A stretch of DNA of 64,000 nt from Calliphora vicina (Eukaryota > Arthropoda > Insecta > Diptera > Calliphoridae), in assembly GCF_958450345.1 (NCBI RefSeq), contig NC_088784.1, forward strand, positions 78,393,747-78,457,746, given 5' to 3'. Made by a program: the position numbers and the translations under genes. This document shows, piece after piece, positions 35,806 to 48,260 of this stretch (its first letter is position 1; the number at the start of each line of letters is the position of its first letter). The notes under the pieces are model-generated. The model did not search any database and was not told the origin of the DNA. It saw only the letters and a program-made list of their open reading frames with translations.

Positions 35806-36870
35806 TTTTATTAAAAATCACCAAAAATCCGAATGTTCTGAAATTTAAAATATAAATAGTACTTTAGAAGATCTACAATAAATACTCTTATATGTGATCT
35901 TTATATGTAGGTTATCTTAATTAATTGAGGAGATATTTAGGTTTATTTATGTATTTATGTTTTTGTACCTTCGCCATGAGTGGCAAGGGTATATAAAAGT
36001 TGGTCAATCCGTTTGTTATTTCTATATTTTTCATTTGCGACCCCACAAAGTATATAAATTCTGAATCGTTATAGATAGCGAAGTCGATATAACCATGTCC
36101 GTCTGTATATTGAAATCAACTTTCCGTAGCCCCTAAATAACTTACATACACGATTCATACATCAGTATGTCGGGAATTCTTCCGGCTCGGTTGCTATTCA
36201 AAATCGGTCCACAAATGGCTGATATATAAGGAAAAAACCGGGAAAACCTCGATTTTTGACCTATTTTTGATCTATATCTGGATTACTAAGTCAATAATAT
36301 TGACAATATGGATATCTAATGATAGATATTTTAAAGTCCATTACAACGATGTATAAGTTGGACCTACAATGGGTCAAAATCGGGAAAAATAATTTTTAAC
36401 CCGATTTTTTTTTCATCAAACATTTTTTTTTGTCATGAATTATTTTTCCAAAAAAAATTTTCTTAAAAATTAAAAAAAAAATTGGAAAAAACTTTTTTAA
36501 AAAAAAAATTAAAAAACAATTTCGAAAAGAAAAAATTTAAAAAAAAATGTAAATTTTGTTTGTCTAAAAATATTTAAAAAAAAATTAGTTTTAAGTATAG
36601 TTTGGTGAAGGGTATTTAAGATTGTGCACATCCATTTAAAATATCAACTATATTGGCCATAAAATTCTAAATTAAATTAAAAAAACTTTCTGTTATGTTG
36701 TCCCAATAAAAAGTTAAACGCATTCAAAATTGGAACATGTAAAAATTGCCGTAAGTTTTTTCCCAAAAAGGCCCATATATATTTTCTTTTGTAGAAAAAA
36801 CTTTTCTTCGGGACTATACTATCCAGAAAGATAACTTAATGCAAAAGCTCACTTAAGCCGTCAGAACACC
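35806..36870. repeat. Repeat arm, R2 copy and repeat block
   Basis: 35806-35955 matches the arm at 12090-12200. 35967-36630 is an R2 copy (TACCTTCGCC start, GGTGAAGGGTATT near the end, last hairpin degenerate). 36730-36870 matches 10960-11050 in inverse orientation. The remaining DNA to 37190 shows nothing. Confidence 0.6.
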
Positions 36871-37191
36871 CCCAGACTTATCCACACATGGCGAGTTTTA
36901 AAAAAAAAAAATCGGTTTGAGTAAAACAATTCTAAATAGGCAAAGCAGCGATCCTCAAAGGAGCTGCAGACTTGTATAACCATATATGTTTCTTAAACAA
37001 TTACAAAGTTTTTTTACTATGACATGGTAAATAACGTCATAGTAGGCACTTTTATATAAAAACTCAGTTTTTGGAACACATTTTCCCAGGTTTAGGAATT
37101 TCGGCATTTAAAAATAAAAAATGTCAAAATTATAATGTCATTGATTTAAGGACAATTGAGTCTATATTAGTTCCGAATTTTGTTATTATAT

Positions 37192-37640
37192 TGTTACGTT
37201 TTAACCTTTTCAAAACGCTAGTTTATTTCCTTTAAATAAACCGGATACTTTTGATTGCAAATAAAAGCCGTTTAGTAGTTTGAAAATTGTAACAACTCTT
37301 TATTTATTTAAAATGTACAACAGAATTAAATAGTCACTCAGTGTTTTTTTATACACGTTTATAAATTGGCAGAAATAAAGACACACTTTATAATGTACAC
37401 GAATTCAATTGAAAAACACAACACACTTTAAGGCACTCATTTGATGTTTATTCGAAAAGCGTCTCTGATAAACTCACTAACGACTGCAACCTCTGTTCTA
37501 CAATGTTCCTTAACTGAATATTCGAATTCAAACAGCGTTGCCAACTTACGATCAATGGTCAACTGAAAGCTTTTACTTAATAATGACCACATATATGTTA
37601 TAGTTTGCTATTACAGCACTGTTAAAAAGTTTTTAAGTTT
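37192..37640. mobile_element. Probable solo LTR, copy 2 (diverged)
   Basis: Starts TGTTACGTTTTAACC and shares CCGGATACTTTTGATTG and TTTATAATGTACA with 21043-21608. The right border is unclear. Confidence 0.45.
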
Positions 37641-38359
37641 TTTCATAAAAAGCCCATATTTTATCACGCTTCAGCCGTTTGGGCTGTGCGATGATGAATC
37701 AGTCAGTCAGTAACGTTACTCTTTTATATATATTGATTACAAATTTTTTAATAGTGCGCGTGTTGCAGTAGTCAATAATTACTCTGTAATTATAATAAAT
37801 TAACTTAGGCCAAATTAAAAATTTACTTTCAAATTATATAAATCAATAACTTTTATAATTTTAGCAGCACTTGCGATTTTAATTTTGTCCACATCTTTTT
37901 GTTGCGCTTAGTTTTCATAAAACCATTTTGTAATTATTTTACTGGAGACTTGATAATTTCATTGTTACCTTTACGTACTTTTCAAAATTATAGTAATTAT
38001 TTATTTAAACAATGATTCAGGTCTAGCATGTATTTCAAAATAAACAATTTTCCAACTAACAAAAAAACCAGACACTTAAGTTCATCTGGGTTCACACGTA
38101 CTTTCCCAAACATTAACTTGCCTCCATCATTACTTGCCGTCATTGAGTTTTCCACACAAAATAAAACACCTGAAATTGAATTTGTTTGATTCTTTATCTA
38201 AATTATCGCACTTGTTGTGCAAAAAAAAAGAGGAGTAACTCTACATAATTAGTTACTCACTACACCCGTATTTGATTAATCACAAATGCAAGATATATTT
38301 AGTTAGTCTATCGATTTATTTAATGCCAAATATAAACCAAAAATGATAAAACTGACACC

Positions 38360-38407
38360 AGATAAGATAAAAGGGACACGAAAAGTAAATTCGTGATAAA
38401 ATAATGA
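38360..38407 (+). promoter_or_regulatory. Candidate promoter sites of LRR4
   Basis: AGATAAGATAA (38360-38370) is a double GATA-type site 84 bases before the start codon, followed by AAATTCGTGATAAAATAATG (38388-38407), shared with LRR2's 5' flank. GATA factors drive gut and fat-body genes in flies; binding here is inference. 37640-38350 is AT-rich with nothing recognised. Confidence 0.35.
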
Positions 38408-38453
38408 AAGCAATATGTAAATTTTGCAGTTGCTGGAATCAAGTCATAGAGCA

Positions 38454-41400
38454 ATGACTGAAATAAAGGATAATGAAAAGGATAAGCCTAAAATAAAGGA
38501 TAAAACTATAGAAAAACGAAGAGATTTTGAAAGTAAAGAGTGAGTGTTTTTGTTAATAAAATTTTATAAATTTTAGAATATAAAAAGTGATCATAATTGC
38601 TGAGGATTAAATTAAAATTGGTCAAGCTAAATTTTTTTTTAAAAAAATCATAAAAATATTTAATTTTAATATTAAAAGTAACAAAAAATAATAACCTACA
38701 TATCGCACTGGTTCCTCTAAAGAGAGTCAACTCAAAATTTTTCAAAAAGTTATACGGGAATACAAAATTATATTATTATATTTTTTGTTAAGAATTAGTG
38801 TGCTGAATTCCCAATAATTGATAAATTCACTGAAATTTATTGTGGTGGGATAAGCTAGTTTCTATGCGCATTTCACTGGTTGCTTAGGCCATATCATCAG
38901 GAAACCTTTTCCCAAAAGGCTTTAGAAAAACTAAAGATACAAATAGAACAATAGAGTGAATGAGAATTACATGCACTCAAGCTTTATTTGTAAAAATATC
39001 AAATCTTAAACATATTTTTAAATTTTCACTTTTTACAAGAAATCGATGTACAGAGGTCATATCTACCCACTTACATAATTTTCTCTACTCTTTTGTAATG
39101 TATTTTTGAGTTGACTCACTTTAGAGGTAGCAGTGCGAGATGCGATATTTCTTAATAAGGTTTTTTAAACTTTTTCAATTCGATTGTGCATGAATTTACT
39201 TTTTTTTTATTATAAAATTATTTAACACTTTCAGCAAATCTCTCATTTGTATGAATCAGAAGCGTTTACAATTATGTGCCTGGATTTTACTAACAGTTGG
39301 ACTTTGTATTGTCGTTACAACTTTCTATATGGCCATACAACAAAATAACGGTTACAATGAGGCTGTTGCAGCAAGCGCACAATTTTTAGTTAGCGATGCT
39401 CATTTGGTTGCACTTAATGATGATACAGACTTCAGTAGTGGCCTTGGTCAATTTAGTCTTGAGGAGGAGCCATCAAATTCAAATAAAAGTGGACGGTAAT
39501 TAATTGAAATTTGAAAAAAAATTATAAAAATGGAGTTTTCAGTCACTGCTACTAACTGAAATGTCATACAAAATTACGGTAAAAGGATTTGACTTACAAA
39601 AAAATAACTCATATAAATTGACAATGGAATATAAAACTTGATATAAAACTGCAACGATGAAATTTTCAAACAAATTAAACAACTGTTACCCAAACCACAT
39701 CGATTCTGATGTTCAAAAATTCGTTTAAAAGGGACAAATTTTCATTATTTTCGATTTTCGAAAAACATTTTTTTTTATTAAATTACTTTTCGCATTTTAC
39801 TTATAAAGGCTATGTTATCTATACTGAATTATCTTTCAACACACAATACAAAAAGCTAAATCATTTAGATAATATTTGACAAAAAAAAATGTAAAAAGAA
39901 ATGTTACTAATATTTTGAAATTTTTTAGTGTAACTCTATTTTTAACTTTCTAAGATCTAGCAGGGATACATTTTTGTAGCCAAAAAAAGTTAAATTTTTT
40001 ATAAAATTTTTTTTTTAAATTTTTTTCATTGGCCTGATACACAAATTAGCAAAAACCGAGAAATTAATACATTCCTTTAAAAGGCAATTCGAAGCATCAA
40101 ATCGGGTTGCCATTATTTGATTTAACTCAAATTTTCAGCGTTGCTTTTGTAATATGAGCTATCACAGTTCGATAGTTCGACCCGTCCTACATTGAAGAAA
40201 TAAGCTCCAAAGATAAGGACTGAGATTGAAAAATTCTTAACATACTTACTGTTTTGATTCTTTTTATATTTTATTATTATTACAATTTACAAGAGAAAAT
40301 ATTTTTATATTTCTAATGAACTACACAGAGAAAACAGATTCGTGATAGCAATAGAATTTTTTTTGGGAAAATGAGTTTTATTTATTTTGTCCCCTTAAAA
40401 AACAGCATGAACCAGGAAATGGTAACATGTTTCTTACTATTTAAGAAATACATCTAACTGCCATAAGTCACCACATTAAATGTTAAGGATGTTTGATATA
40501 AAACCAAAAAAGAAAAAGGACCTTTTGTTAAAAGATAAAGAAACAAAAGTAAGTTTTGTTAAAAACTAAATTAAAAAGTATGTTTTTTATGCATTTTTTT
40601 AACGATAATATTTTAAATGAATGATTTTAATTTTATATATAAACAAATTACACATTGAAATAATTATTTTTTTTCGTTTTATACTAGTGTTGTACGTTTT
40701 GTTGAGCACACTTTTTTTTAGAACCCATTTAATTAGTAAAAAAATTTAAAAAAATTTGCTGACTTGATTGTTTTTAGTAGATGTTCTGCGGCTTCTCACT
40801 TGTGGACACCTTTTTTGTACTCTTCAATTCTTTATTAATAAGAGCCCAATATTTCTCCTCTCTTGGTATAAATACCACATTATTGTTCTTGTACCACTCC
40901 AGACCTTGCTTACCATAGTGACTGGATGCCAAATCAGGCCAACAATAAATAGACACATCTTATGAATAGAAGCATCATCTTTTGTAAACATTCCTTGATG
41001 TAAATTTCGCTATTTATGGAGCCCTTTTTAATATACGCAACTGTATATTACTTGCCGTGTCAAGAACATTTTGGAAAAATTTTCTACTTTTTCTAAATTT
41101 TCTAAACTTTACTAGCAACATAAAAATATTGACCCCGAAAAATTTTCCAGAACATACGATTTGTCATCCATTATACAGCGATATATTTGTTGTATAAAAT
41201 TTGACTTCAATTTTTGTGCTCGGTCTTTGGCCTCTAAATGTTTAGCAGAGTTTATGTTAGGAACTTTCGGAACTTTTTAAACCTGCATTTTTTAAATCAA
41301 TGCATAAATAGTACGGTTCCTTTATAAAATACTATTTAAAATCTTCTTCGAAGGTGGAAAATGTTATGGTGAAATATGTTTGCTGAAGAAATGCACACAA

Positions 41401-44400
41401 ATTTTGTCAAAATACTTAAATAATATATACATCATTGGAGAGGCCACAGTTTCTTCTTTTTAAATCAGTTTAAAAAATTAAAATTGATTGAGAATCAGCT
41501 TAAAGTGCTTAAAGGTATGAAAAACCGGTGTATTACCCGTAACTCAAGATTTTGGAGGTATTTTGCAAATTTTCAGATTCTTGTTATACTCGACAGCACC
41601 TTCCAGAAAAATTGTATCACTTTCCAGGTATTATTTTTTGTCGCATAGTGTCATCAAAAAACTTTTAAAATAAACCAAAACCCATCATAGTTCCAGAATA
41701 CATTCGTATTGCCTATAGTACTCGTTTGGCGATGATACCAATTATTTTTCTTTGAAACTGACACCTTCCAAACCACTTCTAAAAAGATTCACAGAGCGGT
41801 TACGGTTGGAACGGTTACGGAATCAGTTATTTTATCCATGATTTTCGTTTGAAATTGTAAACCTCTGAAATAGTTCAAGAGAAGCTTTACAGAGCAAACA
41901 CAATTTCATAGGAACCGTTCCACAATGGGGCAGAATCGACATGTAACAATTTTAAACACGTGCCTTTTTTTGTTTCCCATCCGATTTTAATGATTGTCAA
42001 ATTTTTGATGTTTTTCAAGACCTCGGAGAGGTCTTGAAAAACATATTTAAATCGTATAATTTAAAAATTTGAATTTTAAAATTATTCCATACATTGGTCC
42101 GCTTTTTTTAAAATTTAGGGCTTATCTTTGAACCGAATGGACTTTTGTTAGCTAGGCAACTAAATGACCAATAATATACAAAAGATTTCAGAGCAATGTC
42201 GATTATGGATCCACAAATAAACGATTTTCAATTTAAAAATTCAAAAAATAGTAAATTTTTGCGGTTTTTTGGGCGAATGTTTTTTTTTTTTATTAAAAAA
42301 ACTTTCTCTAAGAATATATAACAATGTTATGTTTTTCTGTAAAGCACTTTCACGGAGAATATATAAACAAAATGTCCTATTTTTCGAAAATGTCGGCCCT
42401 ACACCCTTCGGAACTTGACCCATGTTTTATCAAAATTTCAAGTTTGGGCCAAATGTTCTAAAATCCCAAAGCTGCAATCAGAAAACGGAAAGCAGCTTTG
42501 GAAACCTTGATGTGTTCGATATTTATCCTTAAAGTATTTTCCCAGCTCCGAATAAAATGTGGAAGCTATGGGCAAAATTGTAAAAAATACCATTTTTAGG
42601 ATTTTCGCTTCAATTTTTACGAATTGCGGCATTCCCTTTGAGCTTCGCACAAGTTTGTTTACATTTTGTTATTTAGAAAATAAATAAAGATTTTATTTCA
42701 TATTTATTGAGTTTTTTAAATTTTTATCAACATTTTAATAGGATTGCAAATATTAGGAAGAATTTGATCTACATTTATTCCAAACTAATTTGTATACCTT
42801 ACACCACCATAGTGGGGAGGGTATATTGGGTTAGTGCTGATGTTTGTAATGTGCTTAAATATACCAACCTTAATATACCCACCTTAAATTATACCAACCT
42901 GTTAATTTCATTCATAATTAATTTCAATGATAATTCAACAAAATTTGGTACAAGCTTTCTTCTTGTCCCAATTAAGCTCTAATAAATATCTTATTTATAT
43001 TGATATCCAAACCAAATTCAACACAAATAAGATCTATGTAAGCCTAACTCGCACCACCAAATTTTGTGATGATCGGTCCATAATTAGTCATAGCTCCCAT
43101 ATAAGGTCCACTTTCGAAAATCACTTTAAACAGCATAAATCTCTTAAAAATGTTGGTATTCCAATAAAATTTAACACAAATAAGTTGTATATATACAAAA
43201 AATATTGTAACAATCGGTTCATAATTAGTCATAGCTCCCATATAAGACTCACTTCCGAAAATCATTTTTACGAGTATAGATTTCTTATAAATGTTGGTAT
43301 TCAAATAAAATTCAACACAAATAAGCTTCATATATATAGAAGACATGCCACCTAATTTTAAAAGAAAACTGCTCTTCTCGATGTAGGGTATAACATGGTC
43401 GGGCTTGACCGACTATACTTTCTTACTTGTTTTGTTTAGACACGTTAACTTTTGGTCATACAGAAAAAATTTCAAGTCAATATCTCTATTAGATTCAAAA
43501 ATATGCTACTTTAAAACTCCGTCCTTCAAAAATACTACGGACCAGCCATTTAGAAATGCCAGATTTATTTCCACAAAATTTGATTCTGCTCCACTGTGTG
43601 TTCTAGAACTATTTAGTAATCATTGTTTGAATTTGTAACGTTGAAAATATAACTTCAAATCAGATAAGGAATATTTTTTTTCACCGCCATATTTAATATG
43701 TATCGACTGTTAAATGGATTTGAGAATAAAATTCAAGACAAATGGGTCAATTTCGAACAAAATCACAAAAAATAGAACTAGCTCTAAACCATTTCTAACT
43801 GTATTTCAAAAATTTCTAATTGAATTTCAGAAATCTCAAATTTTATTTCAGAATGTTTTAAATGGAATATTCGGAAATACAATTAGAAATGGAAACTTCT
43901 GAAATGTAATCGGAAATTTCTGAAATACAATTAGAAATTGTGTAGAACCGTTCTAATGGAGTGTTTATTACTTAAAATATTATAACTGGTTCCAAAGTTG
44001 ACAATTTTGAACAAAAAACTACAACGATTACTCAATACAAGGATGAGTTCTAGAACTAGTAGTGGAACTGATACAGTTTTTTCCCCAGAGATTTAACGAA
44101 TCTATATTTACCGTAAACTTGTAAACTCTTTCTTACTAAAATATGCATTTTATATAAAACCCATTTAGCTATAAACTAAGTGACTTGTACGAAGTACTTG
44201 GAAAAAATTTAACTGGATGTCAAGAGAAACTATGCCAAATAGCCTGTACGAATGTGGTTAATGTATACGCCGCTGTACACGATGTAGTCAAGGTAAGCAC
44301 TAATGTAAAAATCTAAAAATTTTAACAATATTTTAATATCTTTCTAGACAAGTCCTTGTGCCTCCATAGATGTCTTACTACTCGAGAAACAAGATTTTCC

Positions 44401-46450
44401 CCTGGGAATTCTAAAGAACTACTGGCTGCCTTCTAATATTTCTTTCTATGAGGTCGTTATACGTTTCGGCAATATCACCAAAATAAAAAGTAATGCCTTC
44501 AATTCGCCGCTTTTCAAAAATACCTTCGTTCTCTCTTTGTCCCACATGACCATAAGCAGAGTGGAGAGTGGTGCCTTATTGGGTCTGTTTCGCCTTAAGT
44601 ATTTGACAATCAAATCCCACATTGAGAAATTAGAACCGGCCATATTTCAGCCAGTGCAAATGACTTTGGTGAATTTGAAATTAAATGCGAATTTAAAAAT
44701 CAATGGCAATAGAAATCTGTTTGGTGTGAGTTATTTGAACAATTTGGTGTATTTGGATTTGAGCAACAATGTTTTTAGTGGCTCTTTGGGAAAAAAATTA
44801 TTCAAGTCCACACCAAATTTAAAATATTTAATTATTACCGAAAGCCGTATTCAGTATATAGAGGAAGATGCTTTCGAAAGTTTAAGAGAAAAATTATTGT
44901 TTGTAAATCTTTCGAAAAATCTATTGACCACGTTGGCGGTAGAGGTGCTGCAGCCGATTTTAGTGACTCAGAGAATATCCATGTTGAATTTGGCCAATAA
45001 TGATTGGATTTGTAATTGTGACCTGCAGGAGTTGGGAGAACTGTACAAAGAATATCGCCTGCAGTTTATGGATGTTTTGTACTGCAAGGCTCCTCATCAT
45101 TTGTATGGAGTATCCTTGGATGAAGTTGACTTTGGAGAGGAGAATTGTTTGGTTTCTGCGACCACAGTACAAGACACAGTAGAGGAAAAAGAATTGGAGA
45201 CGGTGACCGAACCCGAAACCTCTACTAGTAAAGCGACTACATCAAAAACCTATGGCAGTGGTGGCGGCATAGAGAATAGCAGTGATTATGTGCTTTCCAG
45301 TGAATTGTCTTCAACGGAATCCTCAAATATCCTAAAAATGCGCTGTTTTGATTCTACTACTTATGCTCAATCTTCTCAGTCCAGAGAATTTGAATTTATT
45401 CCCTCGGATAAGGCAGTGGAACCAAGTGCTGAACTGTTTAGTGATGATTTGGAATATTTTAAATTTCCTGCCCCAACATACAATTTTGAATTGCAGTTGA
45501 TAGCCGAAAACAATACCGTCAAAGTGAGCATAGAAAATCCTAAGGAAGTGCTGGTCATTTGGTTTAGCGAACAATTGGAATCATCTGTTATTGTTTATGG
45601 TGATACTTCCTTAGATTATGAGTGCATGCCTTATGCCTTGCCAGAATTAATAGTGGGTCCCCTGCAGGAGAATACCACCTATACGTTCTGTTTGTTGCCT
45701 TCGTTTAATAATGACATTTCACCCTTTAACTGTTTGCCACTGCATGTACCGGCCAAGAGACAAGAAAATATCTGGATTTCAGAAGATAATAAACAATTTA
45801 CCATTGGCATGTTGTGTTTGATATTTCTATTGTCCACAATAGCTGGAGGTTTGATTGCTTACTTTGGCATTAAAGCTTATCCTGATCTGTTGGAGGGTTC
45901 CAAGAATGTGTTGGTTGTTAAGAAACCCGATCAGGCCTGCTATGTGGCAACCATTTCAGAGACAGAATACCAGAAACAGGCTTCAATGAAGAAGAGGAAA
46001 CCTTCGCAAAAGGAGGGAGCATTTAAGAAACAATCCTCAATGAAGTAAGTATTTTACCTCACACTCATTGTTTTCTGAAATCTATTCTATCTAATATGTC
46101 CCTTAATTATTTCTCTCCATCTCTCTTTCTTTAGACTCCCATTACCTGACACACCACCTCCCGAAGCATCTCCGTCACCTTACCGCATGTCTGTTAAGGA
46201 CCTAGAAAGGTTATCCAGTGTGAAATCCTCATCCACCTGTTTTGAAGATACATTCCCAAACTACAATTTTGCCGATGACGAGTACGAAACACCTAAAGTT
46301 TGCAACGATGTGTATACGGTAGAGCAACGCAGTATACCAAATATGTATGGCATGAGTCCAAGGTCACCACCACCCCTGCCCAAACGTAATTCTAATGTAT
46401 CCAATAGTCCTACCCTGGTGATAAATCGTTTTTCGAGTAATTTTGATTAG
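38454..46450 (+). CDS. LRR4: LRR receptor with two membrane segments, SH3-type tail motif
   Basis: Exons 38454-38539, 39235-39495, 44169-44292, 44348-46044 and 46135-46450 join in phase (2, 2, 0, 2) into 827 residues. Exon 1 is charged (MTEIKDNEKDKPKIKDKTIE...); exon 2 carries the anchor LCAWILLTVGLCIVVTTFYM (residues 43-62) and an acidic Ser/Asn segment. Exon 3 gives the N-cap (CQEKLCQIAC). Exon 4 has LRRs (LKYLTIKSHIEKL, LVYLDLSNNVFSG, LKYLIITESRIQYI), C-cap (NDWICNCDLQ), stalk, the TYTFCLL...SPFNC domain, a second helix (about 641-665) and LLEGSK. Exon 5 adds YETP, VYTV, MYGM and PPPLPKR, a proline motif typical of SH3 ligands. Introns 3 and 4 match LRR1. No named ortholog recognised. Confidence 0.88.
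38800..39015 (-). repeat. Dispersed repeat, copy 2 (LRR4 intron 1)
   Basis: Inverse copy of 5040-5275, with ATGCGCATTTCACTGG and CAGGAAACCTTTTCC blocks. It fills a third of the 0.7-kb intron. Confidence 0.75.
40680..41330 (-). mobile_element. Tc1/mariner-superfamily transposase remnant
   Basis: The minus strand reads IYIKECLQK near 41000, then WPDLASSHYGKQGLEWY and EEKYWALINKELK (40950-40800), the WPDLASxHY and (I)EKYWA blocks of mariner-superfamily transposases. Frames shift between blocks. TIRs not found. Confidence 0.65.
42792..43434 (+). mobile_element. R1-family repeat, diverged copy
   Basis: TATACCTTACACCACCATAG start, four CATAATTAGTCATAGCTCCC-type blocks, hairpin GGTCGGGCTTGACC and TTTCTTACTTGTTTT end. 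More diverged than the others. Confidence 0.75.
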
Positions 46451-46574
46451 TGATTACGATTCAAATATTTCAAGACAATATTTATAATTTTTTCCACAAA
46501 AAAACATACAAGTTAACTAATATTTATTATTGTATTATTGAATATATGCATATTTGTAAATCGTTATATGTCTT

Positions 46575-46580
46575 AATAAA
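46575..46580 (+). terminator. LRR4 polyadenylation signal
   Basis: AATAAA (overlapping a second AATAAA) 125 bases after the LRR4 stop. Confidence 0.6.
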
Positions 46581-46589
46581 TAAAAGTGT

Positions 46590-46892
46590 TGGTTCATACC
46601 CAAAGCCTTTCCATTGATACCACATGCGGGTCCTTACGATGTTTGGGGCTTTGGAAAAATGATTTGGACAAAAGACCTTCGCTAGATTGAAGAAGCACCA
46701 CGACTGCAACAATCTTAAGTGCAACCTTACTGTTTACTAGATTCAGTTCAGGAGTAAAATTCAAAATTATCTGTGGAGAGTTATAAATAATATCCCTTTC
46801 AACCTTTATAAGGCTATCAAGAAACTTCGGTCCACATGATACCAGCGCAAAAAAGAGCCAAAATAAATCCGAATCTTTCAAACTAAATCGTA
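46590..46892 (-). other. Open minus-strand stretch, origin unknown
   Basis: A 108-codon ORF (46920-46594) is open, with an overlapping frame reading KVFCPNHFSKAPNIVRTRM. No family recognised and no clear splice sites. It may be debris of the gene-like sequence at 47880-48260, on the same strand. Confidence 0.25.
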
Positions 46893-47235
46893 CACAGAGA
46901 AAACAAAAATTCAAATCCAATTACAAAATTCATAAAGTCAATTGAATATTTTATTGAAATGGGACCTATCACAAAAATCACAAAATCAAACAACAAAATT
47001 TGTAAATATTTTATTGAAAAAAAAATTTTTTTTTTCTTATTAAAATATTTTAACTATCAATGAAACATATTATTTGAAATTCCTCATAAAATCAAACAAT
47101 ATTTTTAATAAAACCATACAAACAACTAATTGGTTTTGAATAGATTTTCAAACAATATTTTTTATTAAATCAATTAAAATATTAATAACATTTAAATTCA
47201 AAATCAATAAATATTTTAATTAAATATTATAATAT

Positions 47236-47870
47236 AATATTTTCTATAGAAACTACTGATATACACAATATTTTCTATAGAAACTACTGATATACACAAT
47301 ACACAATATTTTCTATAGAAACTACTGATATACACAATATTTTCTAAAGAAAATACTGTTTTACACAACAGTTTCTAAAGAAAATACTGTTATACACAAT
47401 ATTTTCTATATAAAATACTGTTATACACAATATTTTCTTTATAAAATACTGTTATACACAATATTTTCTATAGAAAAACACTGTTATACACAATATTTTC
47501 TATAGAAAGACACTGTTATACACAATATTATCTATAGAAAAACACTGTTATACACAATAGTTTCTAAAGAAAACACTGTTATACACAATAGTTTCTAAAG
47601 AAAATACTGTTATACACAATATTTTCTATATAAAATACTGTTATACACAATATTTTCTATATAAAATACTGTTATACACAATATTTTCTAAAGAAAATAC
47701 TGTTATACACAACAGACAATACAACAGCTACAGACAATATTTTCTATACAAAAATACTGTTATACACAATAGTTTCTAAAGAAAATACTGTTATATACAA
47801 TAATTTCTAAATAAAATACTGTTATACACAATATTTTCTATAAAAAATACTGTCATACTAAATATGAACT
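47236..47870. repeat. 31-bp tandem array, about 20 units
   Basis: The unit has the form TACACAATATTTTCTATAGA plus AAATACTGTTA, with substitutions (TATAG, AAAG or TATAT in the middle) and an irregular unit near 47715. Confidence 0.9.
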
Positions 47871-47879
47871 AGTTTCTGC

Positions 47880-48260
47880 CAAACTTACGGACTTTCCAGC
47901 AAACGGGAATCCAAGGGAATTGTTCACCTGTGGGAAGATAAACCAGTTTTCACATTCATCTTAATGAAATTCAATCGTCTTACCATTTATGACGTATTCT
48001 CCCAAATTTCTGTCATAGGTAGCTATGGTACGGTATTCAGGCAGCCGTTCAAAACCTTCATCTCGTACAGCTCACTTGGGTCCAATAATCGTTCCCTTTG
48101 TGATATAGGAAGATTAAAACGTCTGCAATTATACCGGAAGGTTTAGCAATAATATAATAAAGAGTTTTAAGTTCATACATACTTACCAGTCTAGAAACGT
48201 GAGGAGCTATTGAGCCCTTGAACTCCAAGTCTGTTTCATGAAGACCAAAACATAAAAATT
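47880..48260 (-). pseudogene. Gene-like fragment with splice sites, unidentified
   Basis: On the minus strand: a segment reading TDLEFKGSIAPHVSRL, donor GTAAGTATG, a 64-base intron ending TAATTGCAG, a segment reading VLIFLYHKGNDYWTQV then (after a shift) FERLPEYRTIATYDRNLGEY, and a mini-exon between TTCCCACAG and GTAAGTTTGG reading VNNSLGFPFAGKS. Frames do not join cleanly, so it is decayed. Family not recognised. Confidence 0.4.

Larger units (their letters stand above)
39496..44168 (+). other. LRR4 intron 2 (4.7 kb)
   Basis: Donor GTAATT, acceptor CCCATTTAG. It contains a mariner-superfamily remnant (40680-41330), R1 (42792-43434) and a small palindrome (43775-43960, AATTTCTAATTG-type arms). 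39500-40680 and 41340-42790 show no recognisable feature; CACAGAGAAAA at 40325 resembles the end of the element at 46893, but no partner was found. Confidence 0.7.

Noticed and set aside
42927..43355. 142-codon ORF near 43 kb
   Set aside because: Lies entirely in an R1 repeat; related stretches open in other R1 copies by chance.
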